64,000 bases of DNA, from NCBI GenBank assembly GCA_013397115.1, contig VWZW01005525.1, positions 896,389 to 960,388 on the forward strand, read 5' to 3'. A program made the position numbers and the translations under genes. Shown one piece after another: positions 1 to 13,760 of the stretch (positions are counted from its first letter, which is position 1; the number at the start of each line of letters is the position of its first letter). The notes beneath the pieces were generated by a model, which had not been told where the DNA came from, did no database searches, and saw only the letters and a program-made list of their open reading frames with translations. The stretch comes from Edolisoma coerulescens. Its lineage: Eukaryota; Chordata; Aves; Passeriformes; Campephagidae.

Positions 1-135
1 CATGTTGAACACCCCTTAGAATGCCCAGACCCGTGTATTTCAAGTCCTTTAAAACTGTGTATGTACCTGACAAACCACAATAAACTTTTTTACACCAGTC
101 TGCCAGTGACAGGTTTTGTGTTTGTTTTTTTTTTT
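1..135 (+). terminator. Probable polyadenylation site and 3' UTR end of an upstream + strand gene
   Basis: An AATAAA hexamer lies at 79-84. A run rich in T and GT follows at about 113-137, which is the usual order of poly(A) signal and downstream element. No coding frame of interest enters from the left edge, so this would be the tail of a 3' UTR. The open frame at 61-384 begins inside the putative UTR and reads through the T run, so I do not treat it as a gene. If the receptor gene at 30-64 kb is GABRP, the expected upstream + strand neighbour in vertebrates is KCNIP1. That is an inference from synteny; nothing coding is visible here to confirm it. Confidence 0.4.
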
Positions 136-2395
136 TCCCCTGAGAAGGTTCCGTTTCAAACTGAGACTGATGAAACTTTTATGGGGAAGGATGATACATT
201 CTTAGTCAATGACCATGAAACACACAGCAATGTTTTCACTCAACAAGAAGTTGTTACCTGGAACATGAAGGCCCTGTGGGGAAGGATTGCTGTGAACAGT
301 GATGGTCTACTACACCTAAAAATATCCAGGTCATTCACAGAGCCAAAGGGAACAGATTTCTGTGTTGAGGACGATCTACTTTAAGTGATGGAGTGATACA
401 CCTCTGAGTAGTATTCCACAGCTCCATGATCAGGGAATGGTGGTATTACACACTATTCTGCAGCTGTTCAGTTTAGGTGTAAGAGACAGTGAGGAAACAC
501 TTTCCCCATCATCTGTCACAGCCTAAAGGGAGGAGTGGACTTTTTAGCCTCATGTGACATGAGATGCAGAGTTCCCCTTCCACAGAGGGTCAGATCCACA
601 TTTGCTAGAGCATTTTAGTTCTGTCTGCTGATCATCTTGCCTTCGGGCAAACCTCTGCCTGCAATACACAAACCAGCAGAAGGCAACAGCAGATTCTGTC
701 TCGAAGTCATTTCCATAAGAAAACAAAATGAGGAAAAAAGAGTGGCCCCTGAGGCCAGCATTTGTACTCAGATAAGGCTCCAGACAGCTAAGGAGGAAGT
801 TTGAAGCACAAATAAAAAGAGGAAACCAGAGAACTCAGGATGTAGTTTCCACACATCTTGAGCAGGGGGTAAGAAGAGCAAAAAAGGCCAGAATGCCACT
901 TTTCTACACCCAGGACAAAACTGAGCATCCTGAGCAAATCTGGAGGAACGAAACACATCTTAAATATCCATCTTTTTCCTAGCCATAGTAAGAACTTATT
1001 TACAGTCATTTTGCTCTAAGTTTACACAAGTTGTGTGTGTGTCAGTTTGTGGCTAAACTTATGCAACTTCCTAGATACCTAGAATTTGCTATTTTGCAGA
1101 CAAGGTATGCTGACTTTGGGACTCAGGAAAGGAGCAAGAGTGAACACTGGGACGCACTAGCTTCATTTCCAGAAAATAGAAGATGGGATTGGATGAAAAT
1201 GCTGGAATCCAGGGCCAGAACCTCTCATCTTTGGGATGGGTAAAAGAAACATCCATAAGAAAAGAGAGCCAGGGAGCCTGAAAACTAACCTATAGGCATT
1301 AGAAGCACAAGTAGCTTGTTTCCACAGAAAGAATTGGTATGGAAGAATCTGAAATATTTTAAATGGAAACAGGCCATCCCATCACCAAGCTCAACAATAT
1401 TGAAGTCAGTGTTTGCTTAGGGGCCTGAAGGTATGTGTTTGGATTACAACATGTCACTCTGTATGTTTAAGCAACAGGGGGGAGTGGCAGCTTCAAGAAA
1501 CTCGTGTAAACATTGAGTGAGGGATAGGCTGAACAGTCCTTGGGCTTTCCCAGGCATTTAGTCCCCGTGTGCTGGCTCGTGTCACCACCGAGCAGCCGTC
1601 AGCCCTGGGAAAAGGGACAGCAAAGGTACACAGGCCTCCATCCCCAGCATCTCTGAAACACGATAAATGACAAAGGTCTCCAGAAAAATATTGAACTTGC
1701 TAAGTTGCTGGGACCAAGGGAGCAGAATGCTCTGCAAAGGGACATAAATCCAAGAGATTAGGACAACTTCCTTCTGGAAAAAAAGGCAGAGAAGAGGGGC
1801 CAGGCATTAAAAAAAGACAAATAACCAAAACCATTCATGGTGCCAGATTTTTTTTTTTTTTTTTTTTACAGCTTCCAGCTCCTTGTCCCACTCATCCCAC
1901 ATTGCAATCACCTCAGACTTGACAGTTTTCACAACACAGTAGGCCAAGTCCTCCCTACATCTCTGGGTTCCTCTGAATAGTTGAAGTTCAAATGCTTAAT
2001 TTAGATACCCCAAACACTTCCTTTGTGTAAAGCAAACCTCTTGGATGACTCCTGAGGAAACAGACAAACAAGCAATGAGCTATACAGTATTTGTCTGAGT
2101 GAACTGAGCATTATTTTTTAAGAATGCAATTCTTGGGAAAAGAAAAATAACCTGCTTTTGGTATTTAGGTAAAAAGATGAGATGACTTTCAGCTTCATCT
2201 TGCTGCAAACAAGTATTGCTCTTTAGCCTTAAACTTCTGAAATGCAGTATCTATTAAAAGGATTTAAATTCCTTTCCATCCTCGTACTTCCTTGTCTTGG
2301 TTAAAATATTTGTAATAGCCCTTTCAGAGAAGGTCCCCATGCTGTCTTTATACCAGTATTCACAGGCATTGTCACCCAAAACCTGTGTATCACCT
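136..2395. other. Non-coding stretch, no gene recognised
   Basis: Only short open frames without family resemblance are seen on either strand. The stretch contains a T run at about 1849-1867 followed by ACAG, which resembles a splice acceptor, but no convincing open exon follows it. Nothing else is recognisable. Confidence 0.5.
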
Positions 2396-2404
2396 GTAAC
2401 ACCT

Positions 2405-2475
2405 TGAGATTAGCTCAGCTGGTTAGAGCATGGTACTAAAAGCACTAAGGTTGTGGCTTTGATCCCTGCACGGAG
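2405..2475 (+). repeat. tRNA-Ile-derived SINE head (songbird SINE-like)
   Basis: The segment resembles an isoleucine tRNA. It has an A-box-like TTAGCTCAGCTGGTTAGAGC, a degraded anticodon arm, an extra loop of the AGG type, and a B-box-like GTGGCTTTGATCCCTGCACG. The anticodon loop reads CTAAAAG and its stem contains a mismatch. The flanks do not form an acceptor stem, so a working tRNA gene is unlikely. Songbird genomes carry a SINE family with a tRNA-Ile head and a CR1-type tail, and this fits the head. No CR1-like tail is obvious after it, so the copy is truncated or old. A lone tRNA pseudogene is the alternative. Confidence 0.6.
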
Positions 2476-3220
2476 ATTTGCCTAGCTCTGTTTATTATTT
2501 TCACCATATAGGGATAACAGTGCTCATATGACATCTGCAGAGCAGCTGTTAAACTGTGTTTGTATGATCTCTACAAAATTGATAACAGAAGTAATGATGC
2601 TCATTCAAACTGGCAAAAAAAGTTCCCATGACTTTGTAGAGATGAATATTTTTCTAGTTATTCTGCTAGGTTTATTTTTCTATACAGTCTCAACTATTGA
2701 AGAAAAATAGTATTTTTATGCAATAAATTGTAAAAATTCACAAAACTTCACAAAACATGCAGACAAGTTCCCATGCTCAGCCTCAGCATGAATGATGGGC
2801 ACTGACACGTGGTTTGAAAGGAGCAGTACCAAAGACCCACTCTCTAACAGCTTAAACTGCCCACCTAGTTTACATATTCATTAGCAAATTATCTATTAGG
2901 TGAAACTCTTTAACATGCTTGCAGTGCCTTATTCTATAGGTTCAACACACTTTCAATATGAGTGTCCCATAATACCATTAAAGATTATATTACTAACTTT
3001 ATTTAACCTTACAAAGACACATTAATGTACTAAAAGTAAAAACAATTAGTCTTTATATGCTCTACAACTTAGTGAAAAAAAGAAGTGTGTCCTGAAAAGG
3101 AACATGTCATTGCTCATTAACTGCTTAACAAAACACCAGTTGCTCTTTCTGCTCAGGTTATTTCATGCACTGGGTATTTTACCCATGTCGGCTGTAAATA
3201 TGATGAACCAAACTTACAGT

Positions 3221-3348
3221 CTTCAGTTTGCTTGGTAATTTTAACAAAACCATCACAGTCCCAATCATAAGCAGCACCCTGCCCTAAAAATCTGCTTCTC
3301 AGATCGTTAGTCATCGTATTTATCCAGCACATCGGTGCTCCCCTGCTG
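3221..3348 (-). other. Weak candidate exon, minus strand
   Basis: On the minus strand a CAG acceptor-like site (TTGCCAGCAG) is followed by an open frame that runs to a strong donor-like GTAAGT. The frame includes WDCDGF and KQTED. The frame is open, but an alternative frame has an early stop and no protein family is recognised. The chance of such a pair in AT-rich DNA is appreciable, so this is listed only as a candidate exon. It has the same strand as the candidate exon near 20 kb. Confidence 0.12.
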
Positions 3349-6300
3349 GCAACAAAGCTCTTGTTTTTCCTTCCAAGCAACTGCAAACAGAGCTAGGCAT
3401 AACTATTATTATTGGGTTTTAGCAAATGCACAAGCGCTAGTGGCATTTTCAAGTATTTTGATCTTTTATTCTTATGGTTTGCATCTTTTAGTATCTTCCT
3501 ACTGTTTTATCTGGCAGGAACAGCAGACAATCCCTAATAATGGCTCACTGAAGCAAAAATTTCCAACTTTCCAATGCTCCCAGGCTAGGAAGCCCTTGGG
3601 AGCAACTAATAACATCTTTAGTTTGACGTTCAATATTATGGGGCCACCAATATCCAGAAGAGAAAGGAGCACAATAAAAAGAAATAGATGAGGTTTATGA
3701 AAAGCTACTCCAATAGAAGAAAGAAAAAGTGAAGGAAAAACACAGAAAAAATAGCCTCAAAGCTTTAAGAGAATATAACAAGAAAAAAAATAGAGAGTAT
3801 AAGAACAACAAGTGATAACTATATCATGAAGTAATAAGGAAAGATGGTGGGTGTCAGTTGCCCAATCTAACACGCAGAGTACCTCCCAAACTTAGTAAAT
3901 TAAAGAAAGAAAATAAGAAAATGTGACTTTGCAGCATGCATATGGGCCTTGAATCACTGCTGCCTTAAGACTGAAGAAAGAAGACCATTTTATTACCAGC
4001 TCATCTCTATGTTTTTAGTGCCAAAGTTAATTTTTTTTCTTTAAATCTGAATTTATCATGCAGCACCTTGGTAGCTAAGGCAAAAATAAATATACAAACC
4101 ACCTCAAAGCAGATATTTCCAAAAAAAGAACTGTACATATTTAGACCAGATTGTCACTCAACCTTAGTATTTGTTCAAAAGAATAAAAGTAGACATAATG
4201 TGGAAAACATACATAAAATGAAAAAGAATAACTTTAAAATAAATGCTTTTTAAATGTCTGAATTCAGCCTGACTACCCACTCACCCTCTGTTAAGTGATT
4301 CGGTCTTTATTAAGTGAGCATCCACAGAGGAAACCAGTAGCAGCATGTTGATGCATTGTCCATCAGATGTCACTCAATTAATAGCAGAAGAGAATTTGAC
4401 TGTGTCCATCCAGAGGGACTATCTGAAGACAGTGGCAAAAAGGGAGAAATCTTAAAACCCCCAATCATCTCTAATTTGCATTTGTTTGTTAACCACAGCC
4501 ATAAATAAACCCATGATAAATCACCCACCTGCTTTCCTGTGTTTTAGAAGCATAAAATGTTCTCCCTTCTAAGAAAGCCTCAAATGTAAGCTTTGCTTTG
4601 GAAGATAATTAAATTGGTTATTTACTCTCCTTTATCAAAATCTTCACAACTGTAAAACCCTGCTGCCCTCTTTACATCCCACCTCACGTCACTGTGTGCC
4701 CGTGCCAGGCTTACGCATGTCCATGAGCACCATGGAGAACTATCTATAGAGATGCAAGCTCTTGGATGTTTTCACACTTGCTTTTGGATTCTCTCTACCA
4801 GATTTTTCTCCCTGTGGGTTTATGTACATTTCACATGACTTCAGTTACATGCATTTCAGTGTGGTCATCTTTATTTAGTCTCTGAGAGGTTTCCTGCTCT
4901 TTAATTTTGCACTTCAAGAGACTGAGAAAGGAGACTTCAAAGAAGTCCCAAATTTTAGGAAATAATATGTCTCAAGTTCACTGGTGATTGATATTTATTG
5001 CTTCCACAGATTCTAGTACTTTTGCTTTATATAAAATCTTCATCCCATTTCAATTCTCTTTGAATTAGCTGAAAAAAAATAAGCAACTGTATGTTTAAAG
5101 CAAGCAATTATTTATTTTTTAGTCTTTGCATTGATTTCTAACTTTTGGGAAACAGGTTAAAATTGATCAGTTCCGGATGTGTCAAGCTTCATGCTCAATT
5201 CTAAATTAAGAGACTTACTTTATGAAATACAGTGTTTGTGCATGTATTGATAAAGGAGGATTGGTTTGAGGTCCATAAATTCATATATATTGACTACACG
5301 ATATAAATGGCTTTCCAGTCCTTCTATTTCCCTTAGTAGTTTTCCCTTTATCCACCACTGACTACAAGTTATTAACTACAACACTGTGTCGTACTCACAG
5401 ATCTGCCTCCTTACTAAATATACATTGATCGTTTCAAAGCACATTTTCTCCTTGAGCTATTCTGCGTACCAAAATGTGTGCTTTAATCATTCAGCATGCA
5501 GGAAGCATCCTTCATCCACTTTTCCCATGAACACATCTCCAACTTGGCATCCAGTTTAAACTGTCACTTGTATTGTCAGTATTTTCCCCATATAAACTCA
5601 GCAGTGTCTTCACCTACTTAAATGTGTAAGTATATTCTTGTCCAACAGTCTTGGTTCTAGAAATAGCCTTTCTACATCTCTCAGCATCATCAGATGGCTG
5701 AGTCTTTTCAAGTTGAAAACATTTTTTCTGAAGTTAAATATCTCTGTTTCTCTCATTCTGTCAGTAAATCATTAACTCTTCAAAGCTCTGACCTGATAGC
5801 ACCAATAAAATAAATTCTATTAACTCAATTCTCCATTTAGCAAGCTATTTCCTACAACAGTTATTTCAGTATTTTTCAGCATTATTTCAGTATGTGTGAA
5901 AGAGTTATGCCAGTATTTCTCCCAAGCATCCTTTGGAAAAAAGAAAGTTACAAAGGGAACCAAATGATATGAAAAAGTATTCACAAGAATACATATGATA
6001 CCTTTTCCTATAAAGGAAAGATTTAGGTCTGAAAAAATATTCCCAACTGAAAAATTAATGAAGGACTAGACAAATATGCTTGACGGTCTTTTTAAGGAAT
6101 TCCTTCACAGAAGTTTCTTTTCCAAGGAAACTGTCACATTTCCAAAGATTTTGCACAACACACTTTCTGGCACAGTGCTTTGTTGGTTTTTTGGTTTTTG
6201 TATTTTTTTTTTTCATCACAAATGAGATACCTTAAGTATCTCAGTTACAAATTAGCAGGCTCTGAAATCAGTTCTCATTTGCAGACAAAGCCCTATTATT

Positions 6301-7001
6301 TGTAAGGTGCTACCCTTTCCCAGGTGTGCTCGCCACACTTGGAATAAGGATTTATCCACCCACTGAGATTCTCCCGGTGATATTTCCAGCAGATTTCATT
6401 GTATGGCAGCAATTGCACTAATGAAGAAAAAAGTTGTATACAGCCTTGGGTGACACTCAGGTGGGGAGGGATGGTGGAGCTGGAACAGGACCAGCCTGGC
6501 TTTGGAAAGGATTCTGTGCCAGAGCTCCCTGGCTCAGCTCTTGGAGCTCCAGTCCTGCTGTGCCAGCAAGGCCCTGTAAGGAATGGATAGCTATTCTCAG
6601 TCAAAGGCTGTCATTTGTGAGCAGATATTCATTTAAATACTCTGCAGGATGGCTGTCAGGCTTTTAGGAGAGCGGTTCTGTTGTGTGGATCACAGGCTTT
6701 CAGCAGGTGTTCATGTCACCAATGCATTACTTACTTAAACATTAAAATACAGCATACAGAAAAAAAAAAAAAGAAGTTTTTAGCCCTCTGAAATTATCTG
6801 AAATAACTGGCAGATCTGTTCAATTCACTTTTTTCCTTTTCAGTCTCCTCCTTAAAAGACACTGGAGCAAGAAAATAGAACAAAAAAGTAAACCCAGTGA
6901 ATAGTTTCAAACCTATTAGAATATGTCGTATTTCAAACATCCTAGTCCGGATTTCAAATTTCTTAAGGGTTTACATGGAGTTTCTTTCTTTAAATTGGCT
7001 G

Positions 7002-7019
7002 CTGGTCTTTAAAGACCAG
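7002..7019. repeat. 18-bp perfect palindrome
   Basis: CTGGTCTTTAAAGACCAG is its own reverse complement over 18 bases. It could be a chance sequence, a small hairpin, or a dyad binding site. No gene or promoter is recognised next to it. Confidence 0.7.
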
Positions 7020-10000
7020 TGAGTCATTAAGCAAAATTTTTGTACCCATGCAAAAAGCCACAGAAAAAACAATTGCCTATAGAAACTACTTATTTCACTT
7101 CTACTGTTCTCTCTCCCAAGGAGCAGACTTCCTCTAACTCAGCCGTGTCTACTAGAACATTACATCACAGAAAATCTAACAGGCTAAAAATATATTTTGT
7201 AAGTATAATCTTAATAATGCTCAGGTTAAAAAGATTTAGTAACCTTGGAGATAGAAAACAGTATTAGAAATGATTATTTTTAGCATAAAGGAACTTCTCC
7301 AAGCAACAATACCACACAGTGTAAAAATATACCAGGTCAGTACACTTTGGAGATTTCAGATGTTTTATCCTCTTATGGTCTAAACTACAATACATTTAAA
7401 CTATATTACTCTGGAACAATTTTCTCCCCACAAGTTTTTAGTCCATATGACCAAAGAAATTACACAGACATGCAAAGATGTACGGCAACTTTAAGCACAC
7501 CATCCTTGCAAACTGAGCTTGGCTCAGTAATAACAGAGTTTTTTGCTTGCTTTCAAGACAACATTCACTGCCTTAAATAATTTGCAATATTGAGAGCAGA
7601 AGTTCCTAGTAGTGACCTAAACTTGAAGACAATTAAAGTAATTTCTTTGGGTGCCATGGGTTTTTTGTATGCTCCTCATAACTTAAAGTCCTCAGGCTGT
7701 AGCCACAGGCAAAAGTGCTGCGTAACAGTGCTATGGCAACAACAATCACATTATTTGGTCCTGTTAAAAATATGTTTGTGTAGTGACAGTCCCCCCATGC
7801 TCATCTCTTCATCTCTTCTCTTATGAACATGCCAAACTGCCCGAGCAAACACAGTAGCATGCCAGCCCTCCCCAGCTCCTCACTGGTAACGAGTGTGAGT
7901 GAATGTGACTGTAGGAGGAAATAATTGAAAGTACTGTGTGAGTAACTATCTCTTAATAACAGCTTGCTTATATTAATAGCATCCTTATTTCTGCTAAATA
8001 AAGGAGAAATTCTTCTAATATCGAAAGAGATGCTCCCTGACTTGATGCCCTACCAGGGAAATGCACTGCATAGTGATACTTGCCTGACTTTTGTTAGCTA
8101 TGTGAAGAATGCACACAAAAATTTCCTAGCTCAGAACAAATAAAAATTTGTGTTTCAACACTGTGACAAAGCCTATATAAAAGTGTATGTGCTGAAGCTT
8201 CATTAATAAGATTTACCAGAAGGACATATGTGGGTATCAGTCATTATCCCCAGCATTTCCCAAAGTGCTCAGATTTCTTGTAGGCTTCTTTCCCTCGTGT
8301 AACACCAGCTTTTACAAGCTGAACAGGTGGTGAGATTTCCCAGCCATAAAGGGCAGGTCACGCTCTCCTCTACCAAAAATCGATTTAAGCAGGCTGACAA
8401 AAATTGAACATCCCTGGAAATCACAGAGGTCGTCTCCTCTCTGGAGCCACTGAACACTGCTGCAGTAACTGGCACACGCTTCCCCATTGTAAGAAAACAG
8501 ACTTTAAGACAGCTTGCTTTAAATGCAGGCAAAATTAAATACTTAACATGGGAACAATAGGGTTCTTTGTGTTAGGGAAAAATGTTTTTAACTCTGAGTC
8601 CTGGCAGATTAGCCCCAGTCTATTCCACTTCTCTTTTGCTCAGAGTGCTTTTCATTATTACTATTTTTTTTATATTTTGTTTCAAAGAACAGTCTGGAAT
8701 TCAGGGAAAAGCATTACCTACCGCTGTGACACAGGCCTGCCTAGCAGTATGAAATAGGAAAACACATTTTTCCAGAGTAACCTTTCGCTTAAAATTCAAG
8801 CTCCTGGAATTTCAGGAGGGGGTAGGGGCCTGGGTGGGCTACACGAGCATGTACAAACACAAATACTCCCAACCTCAGGCTGTTAGTATTTTTTTGCATA
8901 GTTCCCATTCCCATCTTTCAGCTCCTGCCTCAGCAAGTTTTTTTTTTTGATTTTTTTAATGTTTCACTTTCCTTTGCACCCTTCCCCCATCTATTGGTTG
9001 CTCTCTTTTAAGTGCTCTCTTCTCTCATTTCCTAGTAGTCCTTTTCTCCTGAAAAATATTTTCTCCTTTCATGTTTTCGCATCAGGCTTTTTCACCTGAG
9101 GTTTTAATGTATCTCTTTTCTCTGGAGAGGATTTTGGCATCTTCCATTTCTTACCACTGGTGTGCTTTTATGCCTAAGATATTCTGAATGAAATGCTGCT
9201 AAACTAAGTTTAAAGCACGAAGACTTGTTTTACTTTAGAAAAACAGTAATAAGGTTCCTTTAAATTGTTTCCAGATGTAGTCTATAAGACTAAGTTGAAT
9301 TTGACAGCATATACTGTGTACCAGGGCTGCATAATTTATGTAGTAGTCTGTCATCACTGCTCTGAATGACTGCCAATAACAGAGACCTGGCAAACGTCCT
9401 GCAGATATTTAATATACTTATTTTTTGGAACATAATAATGGTAACAGCAATGGACAGCTATGACAAGCTGAATATCTACTGCATAATGCACCCATTTATG
9501 AAAATGTTGTTTGCCTGCATTTCTTATATGGCAAGATTTGTAATAAAAAAGAATAGCTACTTTGATTTGTCACTTGCACAAAGATGATACTTAAAATCTT
9601 TAGGTTTTAGAGTATCTGAGAGCATTTTAATAACTGCACTCATTTAAGCTACAGAATATTGTCCATATCCTCGCTAGTACTTAATTCTTTATTTGAAGAC
9701 AATTGCAGCTGTTGATTTTTTTTCCCCCTAGTTTTTACCTCATCCTTTTTTTCCACCTCAAGGTTTGAATCCAAAAGATCCTCATATTGATATCCAGCTT
9801 ACTCTCTGGGGTACAGGAATAGCAAAATGCAGGAACACAGTACTTACATGAAAATCATTTATTTAAACCTACATCTGTACAAGTCTCCCAATAAATGACA
9901 AATCCACCAGGATTTTTCCAGGTAGTTTTCATCTTTCTAGTACAAGTTGGATATTTATGGTCCATCTCTTATGTTTGATTTAACAAAGGCAACTTAACCT

Positions 10001-13000
10001 TACCATTAATTTATAGGGGGGAAGGACAAGTGCCCTCCCCAGTAATTCGTATCACCTCTTCAGACTCACCCAATTCTGCTCACTAGTCCTTTACCTTCTT
10101 GACTTCATTTCATTACCCCTTTCCAGGTAATCTTCTGTACCTTCAGCATCCTCATGAATCCATCAGGCAAGCTACTCTTGAATAAACCATCTTCCTTGAG
10201 TCCTTCCCTCAGTTACCCTTTTAATAAGGAAATCTGTAAGCCTGCCTTACACTCTAAGAAACTGTTACATGACTACAAAAATAAAAAGGCAAGGATAAGG
10301 TAAGGAACAAAAGTCCTCTAACACCAAATCCCAATGTTAACCTGTCAAAGCCATCCCTCAGGCACTGCTCCCCAAGTCCTGATCTTAATGCCCTCAACTG
10401 CAATTCAAAAAAACTGAATTCAACAGCAATTTAGGACTTCAGCCAGAATTCAGCGCAAGAATAAAATAATACTGGTCATTCAGGGTGGAGCTGGAAACTC
10501 AAAACAAATGTCAGCCCAGCCACCTCTGTGAGTGCCACCACGTTAGGACACTGACTGCATCAACTGTGCTGCCACTTGGCCACTGGAGACTAGGCAGCTG
10601 TGCCCATATTACTGCTGAAACAAGCATTTAGAAACTGTGAGATTCATTAAGGGATCATTTGTGTAAAATAAAAAAAAAAAAAACCAAAACAAAAAATCCC
10701 TGCTGTAATCAAGATTCTTAGCTGTAGCAAAAAACCCCCAAACCAACCAGGATTAAGCTGGTTTTTTGATTGCCTCTTTCTTTAGTCTTCTAGTTCAGGG
10801 TGTATATAGGCCTTTTTTATTTTCTCTGCAGAAAAGATAAATAAATACAAGAAAAGGCCTGGCCCATTTGGTGCAGTGGAATACTGTCACATATAAGTAC
10901 TATTTTTGCAGTTACTTGGAAAGAAACAAGTGACCCATTAGAATTTAAATCACTTATGGGAGAAACTCAGAGACCAGGCCCTGCAGGCCTAGTCCATCTA
11001 AAGAGCTGAGACTCTGCAGTGCACTGCTCTGAGCCGTGCTGACGAGGACAGCGCGGGGCCTGTGGCTCCTGTGTCCCTCACGAACAGATGGCTCCAGTCA
11101 GGCCTCATCCCTGGTCAGGGACATCTGCGGGTAACAGACAGTGCCAGTTCACTGTTTCACTGCAGTGTGGGTACATCCCAGGCTTGGCAGAGCTTAAAGC
11201 ATCCCAGGAGCCGTTTGGCCCATGTCCTTGGCCATCTCCATGCTGCAAAACCCTTCTGGGCTGGGGGCTGCCCTGCAGGCTGCACACCCCCGGCCAAGCA
11301 AGCAAATGGTCAGAAATGCATGGAGAGGTCTGTCCAGACATTGTCTGTCTCAGTTTGTACCATTGCCTGCTTCCAAAGCAACTCTCCCACATAAATATTC
11401 CCTAGCTGTTTTGATGTGTAAACACTACTGATCAGCTCCTGCTGTAAGTCCCATGGCAAAGCAGCAGAATTTCCTCCATGCTGGTCACCACAGCAACATC
11501 AGGGAGGACATGACACTCTTGCCCTGAATATGTATTTTCTGAGTTAAAGCTGGTCCAGGAGGAGCTCTGGAAACACTCTAGGTCTGCTGCTGCTTCAGTC
11601 TAGTTCACTCCAATAACCTGCACTGAAGTACCTCACTTGATGTAGGTTAAAACTGGCCAGGCAGAGATGTGATATTTGTCTTAAAAAAACCATTTCACTA
11701 GTACATTAGTTTAAACAATGTGAGGTTTATCAAAACACTTGCTCTAGCAAGTAATTTTATAATCTTGTTCCTGATGTGCTAGGAACCCTCCCACTTCCAG
11801 CAGAGAGCTGTCCCAGTATGGCAGCACTGGGCACAACTGTGCCAGTACCACAACAAGAAGGCTTTGAGATCTTTAGTCTCTTACCTGCATGTAATATATT
11901 AGTAATTCCAGCATTTAAACATGACCTGGTCAGCATAAACAGCATCGTCACATGCAACACTTTGCTTATGTAGTACACAAATGTTGAAGTATTACTAAAG
12001 ACTTGGTTTAAGGCTAGCATTATAAACAAATACTAATTACACACAAATATATTTTTTTTAACCCTAACTTTTTATTCCCAGTCTGTTCCCTTTGGCTTCT
12101 GAAGATATTTGCTACACAACTTACAGGGCTTTCCTTTTTAGTGCCAGTATGCCATGCCTATCCTGACATACAGCAGCAAAGTACTGCTGTTAGGTTTGAA
12201 TTCAATTAATATTTCATGGGGTTTTTTAATCACAGTCAAAAATCTATACCAGTTTGGCAAAAGTCTTGAACAATGTATGCAACACGAAGCAAATACCTGT
12301 TTAAGATTTAACAGTAGTTGTTTAAAATTCAATTAATGTTTAATTAACAGCATTTGAGCAAATAAACAGCTCCCCTGGCTTTCATGAGTAAGTTTCTTTG
12401 CAGGGGTTAAAGTTCCTGGTGTATTTCCAGGCTGCAGTTCTGGTACTTTGAATTTTTGCTTACATTAAATCACTGAAGATAGTGACCTGTACAAAGCCCT
12501 GAATATTCACTGTGTCATATTTCCCCTACTCCTGTTAATTATACTAATTTCCCTATTCCCAATATGAATAATTGTCTCAAATTATTTTCAAAATAAACCA
12601 GTGCAAATGCACTGTTTCGTTCCATATGAAGTCTCACAAAAATATATTAGAAAAGAACCCAATTTTATTACATCAAAGATGGTATCATGGAAATAAATTA
12701 CTCTGAAATAAAGGTAATTTTGTGGTGGAGTTTCTGTAATTAGTAGGTTTTTTTCACATGACACTAAAATCTAAATAACAGAATTAATTTCACTCATATT
12801 TAGGCAATCTTTTCATTATTTCATTATATTTTCATTATACAGGTAGAAAGAGGTTAAATTAATTCAGGTTAAATTAACCGAAGTGAAAGTTTTAGCAACA
12901 TGTTAACTGCTTGTACAGCATAACTAAGCCAGAGTTTCCTATAGTGTTTACAAAGATAGAAATCCCACTCTGAGCTACCTGAACACTCAGCAACATTCAA

Positions 13001-13559
13001 ACAAGCAGGATTATTTATGCAATACAGAGATCTGATTAGATAAGAGACAACTAAAGACAAGGAAATACTTGTAGTTACATAAAGCTGCTGCCTGAAGCAA
13101 GCCTTTACATCTGTAGCACTGTAACACCAGCATTCAAAACTGTGGGGAAAGACTCAAGTTTTACACTGCTCTGCGTATTCTCAACGTCAGCCCATAGTTA
13201 TTAAATAACTTTGCTTCAGTATCTTGTCCTCTGTCCCACTCCTGCAGGTGAACCAACCACTTTAAACTAAGGTGTGGTGGTTTGTACGAGCTGTGCACAT
13301 CACCTGAGCAGGTTACGTGTGCCAGCGCGTTGACCTCCAGCTGCTCACGGCTACCGAGTCAGCAAAACCCTTCTTTCCACCAGCTCCACAGGAAAGCCAC
13401 TTTCTTTAAAAACTAACACAGATGATCTTTTTCTGGGGTTGGAATGACCATCCCTGGTAATTAAAATGCCCACACAACCTGCCTTGGCCAATCTTTCATT
13501 AAAAACTTTTTTTTTTTTTTTTTTAACGGTGATTTACAGAGACTGCTGCATGCACCTCA

Positions 13560-13760
13560 CCTGGGTCAGGCCTTCTTACATCGGTCTGTAAGGAGAGAGA
13601 GCCCCGCTCCCGGGCTAGGACAGCGCAGGACGATGCACGTTTGCGCTCCAAAGTCAGGAGGCTGCTGGAGCAGCAGAGGGGCTCCCGGAGTTAGAGGATG
13701 GTACCACACTGCCACCCTCTGCAGGAACAAAGCACCGTCCTCAACGCAAACCTTCCAAAA
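13560..13760. other. GC-richer pocket with several CpG dinucleotides
   Basis: The segment stands out from AT-rich surroundings through several CpGs, for example in the stretch from 13600 to 13700. It directly follows a T run at 13507-13524. A minus-strand open frame of 72 codons covers it, starting with a short hydrophobic stretch, but no splice context or family match supports it as a gene. It may be a decayed repeat or a regulatory element. Confidence 0.25.

Noticed and set aside
61..384. 107-codon open frame on the + strand
   Set aside because: It starts inside a likely 3' UTR, crosses the poly(A) signal and a T run, and has no family resemblance.
2405..2475. Functional tRNA-Ile gene
   Set aside because: Mismatched anticodon stem, altered anticodon and no acceptor-stem pairing; a SINE head fits better.
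8173..8183. TATAAAAG motif as a promoter
   Set aside because: No gene follows on either strand and such motifs are frequent in AT-rich DNA.
11062..11431. Several overlapping frames of 69-110 codons on both strands
   Set aside because: Open in many frames at once because of GC-richer composition; no domain or splice support.
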